A DNA stretch of 64,000 bases from assembly GCA_036365515.1 (NCBI GenBank), contig CM070877.1:85658522-85722521 (forward strand), written 5' to 3'. The notes under the pieces are model-generated. The model was not told the origin of the DNA. It did no database searches and saw only the letters and a list, made by a program, of their open reading frames with translations. Shown here piece after piece: positions 47,660 to 56,375 of the stretch; position 1 is the stretch's first letter, and the number at the start of each line of letters is the position of its first letter. The stretch is from Torymus aiolomorphi (Eukaryota; Arthropoda; Insecta; Hymenoptera; Torymidae). The translations under genes were made by a program, and so were the position numbers.

Positions 47660-47691
47660 CTGATGAGGTTGGCGTACTAAGCCAACGAAAC
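47660..47691 (+). ncRNA. Hammerhead-ribozyme-like motif of the Penelope-like element
   Basis: CTGATGA core (47660-47666), one extra G, a perfect 6-bp stem II GTTGGC/GCCAAC (47668-47673 with 47681-47686) around loop GTACTAA, then GAAAC (47687-47691). Hammerhead motifs in Penelope-like terminal repeats are established. Stems I and III were not resolved by eye, so self-cleavage is inferred only. Confidence 0.65.
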
Positions 47692-47803
47692 GTTGCTAAA
47701 AAAACACCCAAGATCTTTTCACTTTTGCCTCCAAGGATCGTCTTCAAGTACTTAACATAAAAAATGGATGGCGTCATACCTTCAATATTGGACAAGAAAA
47801 AAA

Positions 47804-48035
47804 TGAACTAATGTCGTATCTACAACAATCATCAAAGACTTTAGATATTTTACATGACTTTCCTAAAGTAAAGGAGTTGTTCATCAAATACAACACTGCG
47901 CTGCCGTTATCTGCACCAGTAGAGAGGTTGTTTTCCCAAACAACGCTGCTGGATTCCGTAAAATTTAATAGAATGTCCGATGCTTATTTTGAACGAAGAA
48001 TTATAAGTAAAATACACCAAGGATTCGTTAAATAA
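47804..48035 (+). pseudogene. hAT transposase C-terminal dimerisation block
   Basis: Reads DFPKVKELFIKYNTALP, SAPVERLFSQTTLL, FNRMSDAYFERRII and ends in TAA at 48033. This is the hAT C-terminal signature (LPxSAxxERxFS). It follows the second copy of the 14-bp duplication and completes the protein cut at 42892. Confidence 0.9.
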
Positions 48036-48059
48036 TTGAATAAGTAGGCATTTTTCAAT

Positions 48060-49210
48060 ACACTAGGTGCATAATTGTCGACTCCTTTATCTATTCTGTA
48101 AAGGATGAAATATCGCTCTCGTACAAAAAACACATCTTTTATTCAACCTAATAATTTAAGTAAGTGCTTTTTTGATATCACATCTTTCATTCAATTTTAC
48201 TGATATAACTAAATACTTCTTTCTTTAATTTATCAAACCTTATATTGAGGAGATAAACCACTTATCGATTTCAATTGTATCATTTATCTCAAATATAAAA
48301 TATATTTACATTTCCTTAACTGAATTTTCAGTTATTCAAGGTTGAGTTATCGCCTTTTTCCAAAAGTATGGGAAGGACTAAATACTTTCTTTTCGATTTT
48401 ATTACACATTCTTATTATCTGATAGAGCATCGATTTTCGCTTTTCAAAAATTATATCTTCTTATCATTTTATAAAGCATCGATTGTTTTTATTCAAATTA
48501 CATCATTCATTCAAACCAAGGTTGAGTTATTGTCTTTATTAGAAATACTAGTCGGATGAAATATTTTTTCTTAGTTTAACAAATTTTATCATCTTATATT
48601 TTATGATCTTACAGCATTGATTGTTTCATATTGAATGGTTTCTTTTTAAATGACAGCTTTCGTTCAAACTAAGGTTGAGTTATCGCCTTTTTTAAAAGTA
48701 TGGGTAGAACTAAATACTTCATTTTTTATTTCATTACAGTTTTTTTGAGATTATTAAATCTTCGTATAATCTAAAAATTGCTTGATCAATGTATTAACAT
48801 TTACTTAACGAAATTCTCAGTTATTCAAGGTTGAGTTATCGTCTTTTTTCAAAGGTATAGTTATAATAAAATCTTTTGTTTCTTAATTACATTGTATCTT
48901 ATCATCTTATAGATCATTGATTGTTTCTGTTCAAATTATATCATTCATTCAAACCAAGGTTGAGTTATCGTCTTTATTAAAAATACAAGTCTGATGAAAA
49001 ATTTTTTTTTAGTTTAACAAAGTTTATCAGCTTATACAGCATCGATGGTTTCATATTTTATTTATTTTTTATTTCATTACAGTTGTTTTGAGATTATTAA
49101 ATCTTCGTATAATCTTAGAATTGCTGGATGAATGTATTAACATTTACTTAACAAAATTCTCAGTTATTCAAGGTTGAGTTATCACCTTTTTTCAAAATTA
49201 TAGTTATAAC
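48060..49210. repeat. Irregular tandem repeats (caaggttgagttatcg type), part 1
   Basis: The words (c/a)aaggttgagttatcg occur at about 48339, 48519, 48671, 48828, 48956 and 49170, each followed by cttttttcaaaa(g)tat and attacat...cttatcat blocks; spacing 128-214 bp. The series resumes at 51955 after the Crypton-like element, so that element split one array. Confidence 0.8.
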
Positions 49211-49211
49211 A

Positions 49212-49625
49212 ATAGTACATTACATTCCTAAGGACGAAAGTCGATTATTCCTCCCGGCGGAATGATTGCACCCCGAGGCGAAGTCGGGGGGGCAATCCGC
49301 CGGGAAGGATGATCTACTTTCTTCCCATGTAATGTATACTATTTTTCTTCCTATCCGGTCGAAAATTCGCGGCCAATTCATAAACGCTAGTCGAAAACGT
49401 GCAAAGCATGCAAAATTCGTCTGCTTCGTAGCCGTCGCCATGTTTTTACTTCCCTCCCTACAGACTGTTCGAGCAGCGAGTTTAGTGTGGCACCACTGTC
49501 GCTACAAAAGCAGGCGCGATATAACGAGCGAAGGGCTTTCACCACCCGCTAACATTTACAACCCGAGCGAAGCGAGGGTTGTTGGTTAGCGGATGCAGAA
49601 AATGCCCGGAGCGAAAAAAGCCAAA
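49212..49625. other. GC-rich end of the Crypton-like element with short palindromes
   Basis: Contains an inverted pair cttcccggcgga-type (49248 and 49300) and a palindromic acccgagcgaagcgagggt (49560-49578), plus an open 107-codon frame at 49266-49589 that I cannot assign. It may hold recombination or promoter sites. Confidence 0.45.
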
Positions 49626-50810
49626 TAGACTTAATAATAATTAAAAATTTAATTATTATTATAAAAATGTATTTAATAAATTAAATAAAATAAAAAAAAT
49701 TTATTTGCATCTTGTAAAAAAATTTATTTACACCTTAATTATAACATTTATTTAAGAATCTTTGGAATCATCAATACTTTGATAGCAGTAATAATTATTT
49801 GTAATATTACCATTAATAGTGCAATTTTCAAATACTATATTAGAATCTTTGTTTAAAATTGGTGGCACATTATTATTGTCTCTAGCAACTGAAGAATTAG
49901 CACTTTCTTGGATCTTGAGTTTCTTTTTCGGTTCAATAAAAGAAAGATTGACCGGTGGTTTTTCAGTGAAACGTTTACGAGTAATATTACTTGCACTTTT
50001 ATTTGTCAGCAATGGCAATTGCTTTCCATTCGCAGTTGAGAAATTCACTGATGGTTCGGGTTAAACAATTATGTGGTTATTGGATTGATCCATAGAATCA
50101 CAAAAATCCTCATACGTTAGTTGTAATTGAGCAAATTCGGCAATTTGGTTTTCCTTATTATTTAAAGAATCTTCTTTGCTCGTTGATGGTATGGTAAGCA
50201 AAGCATCAGTCTTGTTGCTTTTGCTCGTTGACGGTATAGCGAGCAAAATATCAGTCTTGTTGGTTTTGCTCGCTGATGGTGTAGCGAGCAAAGCATCAAT
50301 CTTGTTAGTTGTGTTTTCATATGTAATACCTTGAAAAATTAAATCTCTGGTCCTCGTGGAGTCAGCGGCATACCCAGTAGCTACTGCATCTGATTTCCAG
50401 CCTTCTAATTGCTTAATCATTGTCATATTAGCACCCGAGTTAGATAATAATGTGGCTGAGATCCTGCGATAGCAATGACCAGTATATCTTGCTGTATTCT
50501 CTAATCCTAGAAAAGAAGCAATCATTGATGGTGTTGAGCCAATCTTATTTTTCCCCATCACTTGCCGAGTGCATTTGCCATTCATATATTGAATAAAAAA
50601 TCTATCAGTAAAATTATCTGAAGGCCTTAAGGAGATGTACTTTTTGACTTTTGAATAAAATAATGGTCCAATGACGAAGCTTCTATCAATATAAGTCTCT
50701 GTGTCTTCGACCGATACTATGAATTTATAATTATCTCTAACATGAGTGCATTTCATGTTAGTAAACTCAATACATCTTAATGCGCCACAGATACCAAAAA
50801 TGAGTAAGAT

Positions 50811-51274
50811 CTGAAAAATTTGTAAGAATTCAAAAGATATTAGTTTGAATGTAAAAAAAAAGAAACAGAGAAAGGTATACATGTATACAGGTTGTTAAAC
50901 AACCGCATTGGGTATATATCACGTGAAAGAGCGGAAAATTCTAAGATAAAAAGTCCAATGAACCAACGCGATCGGATCGATAGATTTTCCGTAATCGATT
51001 AATGAAAATTGCTCGATTAGACCAATGAGCGCGCGGCATTAGCGGCGCGGTGGCGTGGCACCTTCCCCCACTCCGCGCTCACCGCCGCCTCTTGCCGCTA
51101 ACGCCGCGCGCTCATTGGTCTAATCGAGCAATTTTCATTAGTCGATTACGGAAAATCTATCGATTCGATCGCGTTGGTTTATTGGACTTTTTATCTTAGA
51201 ATTTTCCGCTCTTTCACATGATATATACCCAATGCGGTTGTTTTTTAACAACCTGTATAAGTATCCATAAATAC
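50811..51274 (-). other. Recombinase intron enlarged by a MITE
   Basis: Donor GTATTT (minus strand, 51274) and acceptor CAG (50811) bound a region in which 368 of 464 bases are the MITE at 50888-51255. Without the MITE the intron would be about 94 bases, a usual small insect intron. Confidence 0.65.
50888..51255. mobile_element. TA-flanked palindromic MITE, 368 bp
   Basis: Starts CAGGTTGTT, ends AACAACCTG, and is flanked by TA (50886-50887 and 51256-51257), as for Tc1/mariner-type MITEs. The arms of about 165 bp are near-perfect inverse copies around a short GC-rich centre (cttcccccactccgcgc near 51065). It should form a very stable hairpin. Confidence 0.9.
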
Positions 51275-51954
51275 CAAGTAGATATAATTATCTGCATTTT
51301 TCATGAATTGTATGATTTGATCCCAATTCAATGCGTGATTTTTTTGCCCTGTGACCTCTAGAATTATTCTTGAGAATAGCTTTTAAGTTGAGATATTTAT
51401 TGATATTAATATTATGCTTCATGTTGAGCATTTTTTTTAGCATTGACAAAACACTCCATAGAGTACTTGGACCTACTTTTTACTGCAAATCCTTGAAATA
51501 ACAAATAAAGATACTTTCTTCAAAGGAATTTGTGTTGTTGTCATCCTTCCATTTTAGAAATGTTTCATAAACCAAGTTTTAGCAATTAACAGATTTTGTA
51601 GGTATTATTTTCTGATTTATTACTGCTTGGGCCTTCTTGTCAAAATCACGAATCGTTTCCTCTTCGTCAGTACTGTCATCGAATGAACAGTCGCTCAAAC
51701 TCATTGTTGTGAATGTGTTGTGAGTAATAAAATAACAAATTTGCATAATTGACGAACTGACAAGCTTTTTCTAACAATGATGATTAGGTTAGAGATTCGT
51801 GGTGTATATCAGTTATACATGTGGTTGTCTGGTCGAGAGAGCAGGGAGGGAAGTACTCCCGGCACTAGGTGGCGCGCAGATAGGAAGGGAACATCGACTT
51901 TCGGCGGAGGTACGTAGGGAGGGAAGTCGAATTTTCGACCAGGGTAGGTAGAAA

Positions 51955-52620
51955 AATCCTTTTTTTCTTAATTACATTATACCTTCTTATCATCTTATAA
52001 ACTATCGATTGTTTCTCTTCAAATTACATCATTCATTCAAACCAAGGTTGAGTTATCGCCTTTATTAAAAATACAAGTCTGATGAAAATGTTTTTTTAAG
52101 TTTAACAAAGTTTATACAGTATCGATGGTTTCATATTGAATGGTTTCTTTTTTAATGACAGCTTTCGTTCAAACTAAGGTTAAGTTATCGCCCTTTTTCA
52201 AAAGTATGGGTAGAACTAACTACTTTCTTTTTGATTTAATTAAACTTTTTTATTGTCTTACAGAGCATCGATTTTGCTTTTCTAAAATTATACCTTCTTA
52301 TCATCTCATAAAACATCCATTGTATCATTTCACATTATATCATTCATTTAAGCCAAAGTTGAGTTCTCGATTTTTTAAAAAGTACTAGTCTGATAAACTC
52401 ATGAAATACTTTTTTTGAGTTTATCAAATCTTCGTATAATCTTATTATTGAGCATCGATTGTTTGTTATTTTATTATATCTTTCATATTTTTGGATTTCC
52501 TCGACTGCAATTAAAATTATTTTGTCTGGCTGAATTATTACCCCTTTTTTCGTATCACATCATTAATTTAATGTAAATTGAATTATCGTCTGATCCTAAA
52601 AGTACTGATATAATCATATA
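51955..52620. repeat. Irregular tandem repeats (caaggttgagttatcg type), part 2
   Basis: Continuation of the array at 48060-49210, with repeat words at about 52043, 52178 and 52351. Confidence 0.75.
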
Positions 52621-53380
52621 TGCTGTTTTTTTAATAGTCGAAAGCATTTAATGACAAGGTTAGTAGTGATTATCCCGTCTTGTATCATTTATCAGGTCAC
52701 AATTATATACCTTTTCCTGCTCCATATGTCTTTTTGTATTTTTAAAAAGAATATAATGTTGCGATTACAATATTGGAGATAATACTAAAAGAGTTTTCTA
52801 CTAATCTTATTATTTTCTATACCTCATGAGTGTGATGTGGTAATACTAAAGAGAAATCATTATTCGCGCTTGTATCAAAAAATGTCTATTTAGTAATAGT
52901 TCAGAAAGTATGACAAAAATACTGCTTTTATTATAAAAACCAAACTTGACATGTGATACTAAAATTAACATTTCTATTTGATATGTACGATAAAATTAAT
53001 ATATATGTTTATGAGTGATTATGTGAACGGGTGCTGATTGAATATAATATTTACAGGTATTAATGTCTATATAATGCGTGTGTGAGTGTATGTGATATAA
53101 CATGAAAATAAAGATTATTGTAACGTTACTTAGTTTACTGAATTTTATATTCGTTGATATAAAAATAAAAATTTGAGATGATATTTATTATTGAGTGCTT
53201 ATTGTTTCCTGCATCATCCCTGAAATAAATATTTTGTCGAGTCAATTATTCATTTATGACACTTTCCAAAAACAGTGAATTTCCTTAGTCCCCAAAACAC
53301 ATTTGTATCATGTACACATTTTAATAAAATTTAAATTTTTATTATTACAAAGATTTCTCTAGGAGAAAGCAATAAAATTT
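52621..53380. other. AT-rich, no feature recognised
   Basis: About 760 bases without ORF, array or clear motif; part of the non-coding right half of the inferred hAT element. Confidence 0.4.
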
Positions 53381-53670
53381 AATTATCAATGCGTGTAGCA
53401 TAATTGAAATTGGATATTTAATTATCAAAGAGATATAGTGTAATTAAAAATGGAAATTTAATTATCAATTAGATACAATGTAATTGAAAATAGAAATTCA
53501 ATTATCAATTAGATAATTGAATATAAAAATTTAATTATCAATTACATATAACGTAATTGAAAAAGGAAATATAATTATCAATTACATATAATGTAATTGA
53601 AAATGAAAATTTATTTATAGATTAGATATAATGTAATTGAAAATGGAAATTTAATTATCAATTAAACTGA
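53381..53670. repeat. AT-rich minisatellite (aattatcaattagata type)
   Basis: Units aatttaattatcaattagatataatgtaattgaaaatgg of about 55 bp recur five to six times. They match, in the opposite orientation, the array at 33110-33680. Confidence 0.8.
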
Positions 53671-54120
53671 AAATTCCATTCCTTTTTAGTTAACTATTTA
53701 ATATAAACACTGGATAGCACCAACATTCACCATAAGTACTAAAAGAAATATAATATATATAGGAAATTTCATGTGAAGTGGCAGCTCAAAATTTTAAAAT
53801 CTGCTCAAAATTTTTTTCTTATAGCTTTTTATGAAATAAAACATGTTCCTAAAGCTTTAGATCGATATTTCCATAAAATAAGAAGCTATGCGACATTGAA
53901 AATTCAAATTTTTTGGAATTTTTGGTTAAAATCAAATTTTTATCATTTTTTTTACTGAAACTTTTTGTATAGAACATTGATCGAAAAAGTTTGCATTTTA
54001 CTTGTATTATACGACAGTCTTTTTTTCGTAACCTATTTTGAATGTCTCTGATTGGCTGCTTTATAGTATACCTTCATATAAGAAAAAAAAAGTGAGCGAC
54101 AAAATATTTTTTGCTCGACA

Positions 54121-54830
54121 AAGTTTTTTCTTTTTTGTTTTTTTAACAAACTTGAGAGCCAGCCTTCAACTTAGACTGTTGCACCATATCGAAAAATGTT
54201 ACGTGCTTTTAAATATCAAGAAATATTAAGAATTTGTATTTTTGACAGCCAAATAGATTTTAAAAGTGGATATATTCATAAATTCCTTATGTTATGGACT
54301 GCATGACTTAATTTTGGCACAGTATTAAAAGTACTTCAAACATCTATTTTGAATGAGTAAAGACGTAAAAAATTTTGTTGTAAGTCACTCAACACGTTGT
54401 TGAAGAAGGATTGCAATTAATTTGTTTGGAAAAGGTCGATGATGAAGTCTGCTCCCACTAATCGAGTACAACATCTGGGTAACGAGTGTGCTCGTATACC
54501 TCTGTGCCATCGGCAGGGCTCCAGGGCTTAGCGTGTACGGCTCTGGGCTAAGAGAGTGTTTTTCCATGGCGTGCGAGGCGGCGTTTATAATCGCTCGCCG
54601 TGTGCTATATAATCGGCGCAGTAGGGCGCGCTATAGCCTGCGCGTCATGCCTATTGAAAAGGTGCATCGTTACAAAATGAATATGAAATAAACGAAAATG
54701 ATGTAAATTAAAACGAAACTAATCAATTATCTTCTATTTCGACTCTCAAGTCAAATAGATATCACAAATCTTGAAAATGTTGTAAACAACAAAGTAAATA
54801 TAGAATACGAAAACTATGTCAATTTTGATG
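54121..54830. other. No gene recognised
   Basis: Mostly AT-rich, with a GC-richer patch at 54470-54680 containing ctatataatcggcgcag near 54605. A promoter-like TATA is possible but unsupported. Confidence 0.35.
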
Positions 54831-54834
54831 ATAA

Positions 54835-55145
54835 GAATGAAAAGAAAAGCAAAGAAAATTTGTCAGTTCCAAGAAAATCTAATAGAAAGAAAAGGCCGGT
54901 AAATAGATACGGAAATCCAGTAAGTCACTTTACATGTGTCAATTACATGAATGCAAATGTACCAAATGCATCCGAGGAGATGATAAATTGTAATGAATCC
55001 AAAGAATGGTAAAAGGCAATGAACTCAGAGATAGAAAGTCTAAAGAAAATGATACTTGGCAAATAGTAGAAAAACCAAAAGATAAAAACATTATAGATGT
55101 AAAATGGATTTATATGAAAAAGAATGATAATTCATTGCAACAGAT
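54835..55145 (+). pseudogene. Copia-type polyprotein fragment (RT start)
   Basis: Reads RKSNRKKRPVNRYGNPVSHF, a stop near 55010 (EW then TAA), KAMNSEIESLKK and, after a 1-base shift, NDTWQIVEKPKDKNIIDVKWIYMKK. This is the region joining integrase and RT in Ty1/copia elements (EWxxAMxxE...TW.LV..P...). No LTRs or other domains were found nearby. Confidence 0.75.
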
Positions 55146-55595
55146 ATAACCACTTGTAACTGTAAGAATTTTGATCAATAAATCTCCCAACGTAAAGTCG
55201 CGACATTATCTTCTTTGCGATGGTATACTTTTTACCATATATTTAAATCTGTTAAACACTATAGTTGCCCAGTATACGTCAAATAGTATTCACGCTCTCG
55301 ACTTACTCTCGTTCGCTTACCAAAAGGGAGTTCGGTCGTGCTGTTCTCGTTTGGGCGGCGAAGAACCTGAAAATTGTGGGTGAAGGATGCGCAAAATAAA
55401 GCATGCAAACGCTTAAATAGTTTATACCCTTTTCTCTTTATTTCCTATCTTTTACAGGCTAACATACTTCATTCAATTCATTCCCTCCCCTCTACGGATA
55501 CGGGTTACGACGCCCTCCCTGTACACTCCTTGATCACGCTACTAATTTTCTCTCACGCACTCTCTCTCTCTCTCCCCCCCCCCCTCTCTTTCTGA
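55146..55595. other. No gene recognised
   Basis: Mixed sequence, becoming pyrimidine-rich toward 55560-55590 (ctctctctcc and a run of C). Nothing supportable. Confidence 0.4.
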
Positions 55596-55599
55596 ATAC

Positions 55600-55722
55600 G
55601 CTCAGTTCTCGAAAAACTCGCGGCGAAACTACGCTCACTTCCTATCTCTCCCTCTCGCTCTCTCGCTATACGCGCAATTCTCAGAAGAGTGGTCCAAACA
55701 GCTCTTGCAATGACAATCAAAC

Positions 55723-55805
<83 letters not shown>

Positions 55806-56375
55806 CGCGCAATTCCCAGAAACGCGTGGCGAAGCTATGCTCACTTTCTATCTCTTCCTCTCGCTCTCTCTATAGGTCGAAACAACTCTCGTGATGAAAA
55901 TCAAACCTCTCACACACTATATGCGCGATTCTCGGAAACGCGCAGCGAAGCTACTCTCGCGACGGAAAATCCTCTCGCACTTGCTCTCTTTATATGCGCG
56001 CGATTCTCGAAACCGTGCGTTGAACAGCAACTCGCGGCGGAACCTCAGGCTCACTCTCCCCCTTACGTACGCGCGATTCGCGCAAACGCGAGACGAACAA
56101 TACTCGCGACGGAAAAGCTCTCGCACTCACTCTATATGCGCGTGATTTTCGGAATCGCGCGCCAAATAGCAACTCACGGCGTCGACTTCGCGCTCACTCT
56201 CTCGCGTTATCTTCTTCGCGCGATTCGCGTAGCACCGTGACTTGCTGTCACAAGCACGCAAACTCTCACCTTGACTGCCGTCCGCAGCTCTCACAACGGC
56301 GAGGATGACGCGCGGAGTTGGAATCCGCAGCTCCTTTCCTCCGGTCTCTCTCTCTCTCTCTTTCTCTCTCTAGGC
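55600..56375 (+). repeat. Element 4 5' leader: GC-rich monomers with (CT)n
   Basis: Blocks with acgcgc(a/g)attctc(g)gaaacgcg occur at about 55672, 55804, 55921, 55996, 56068, 56136 and 56216, spaced 70-130 bp, each followed by a cgaag-ctactc and a CT-rich part. A pure CT run fills 55728-55802, and another CT run ends at 56373 with TAG. The core matches in orientation and pattern the leader of element 2. I infer a 5' UTR monomer array; overlapping open frames are artefacts of it. Confidence 0.65.
55728..55802. repeat. (CT)n microsatellite
   Basis: Perfect CT dinucleotide run of about 75 bp within the leader. Confidence 0.97.

Larger units (their letters stand above)
42893..47789 (+). mobile_element. 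Penelope-like element in the hAT exon, itself carrying a Sola-like transposon
   Basis: A 14-bp duplication GGACAAGAAAAAAA flanks it (42879-42892 and 47790-47803), and the hAT protein reading continues across it. The element starts inside the RT domain, so it is 5'-truncated. After the interrupting Sola-like transposon (43831-47377) its ORF ends near 47477, and a hammerhead-like motif lies at 47660-47691. Net length without the nested transposon is about 1.35 kb. Confidence 0.9.
49752..51704 (-). pseudogene. Tyrosine recombinase of the Crypton-like element (two exons)
   Basis: Exon 1 (51704-51275) begins MSLSDCSFDDSTDEEE and carries a SAM-like/core-binding N-terminus with two in-frame stops. 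Exon 2 starts after a ttttttcag-type acceptor at 50810 and shows GICGALRCIEF (catalytic Arg), TGHCYRRISATLL (His-x-x-Arg), LEGWKSDAVATGYAADS (Trp in the second His position, then the Tyr), then low-complexity repeats (TNKIDALLA..PSASK). A single TAA at 50061-50063 separates a C-terminal extension to 49752 in the same frame, ending with an NCTINGNITNNY block seen in such proteins. Three stops make it inactive. Confidence 0.8.
49212..51950 (-). mobile_element. Crypton-like tyrosine-recombinase element
   Basis: An insertion of about 2.7 kb interrupts the repeat array: the unit broken after gttataacaa near 49212 resumes at about 51950 with cttaattacatta. It carries a two-exon tyrosine recombinase on the minus strand and GC-rich ends (49209-49620 and 51840-51945), both containing cgaaagtcgat and ggtcgaaaattcg words. 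No terminal inverted repeats or clear duplication, as usual for Cryptons. Exact ends uncertain by some 10-20 bases. Confidence 0.7.
39410..54120 (+). mobile_element. Decayed hAT transposon stretched by nested insertions
   Basis: Inverted copies of about 350-430 bp bound the region: left 39410-39835, right about 53770-54120, sharing ccaatcagagac, aaaatgcaaactttttc, tcaatgttctat and ttgaattttcaatgtcg blocks. Between them lie hAT transposase exons (40033-40251, 41877-42892, 47804-48035). Insertions in it are a MITE (40848), a Penelope-like element (42893) carrying a Sola-like transposon, and a Crypton-like element (49212). I infer the inverted copies are the hAT subterminal repeats; such long repeats are unusual for hAT, and the 8-bp duplication was not located. 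Confidence 0.6.

Noticed and set aside
55689..56240. 183-codon frame in the element 4 leader
   Set aside because: Lies across the (CT)n tract and monomer array. The content is repeat-derived and matches no protein domain.
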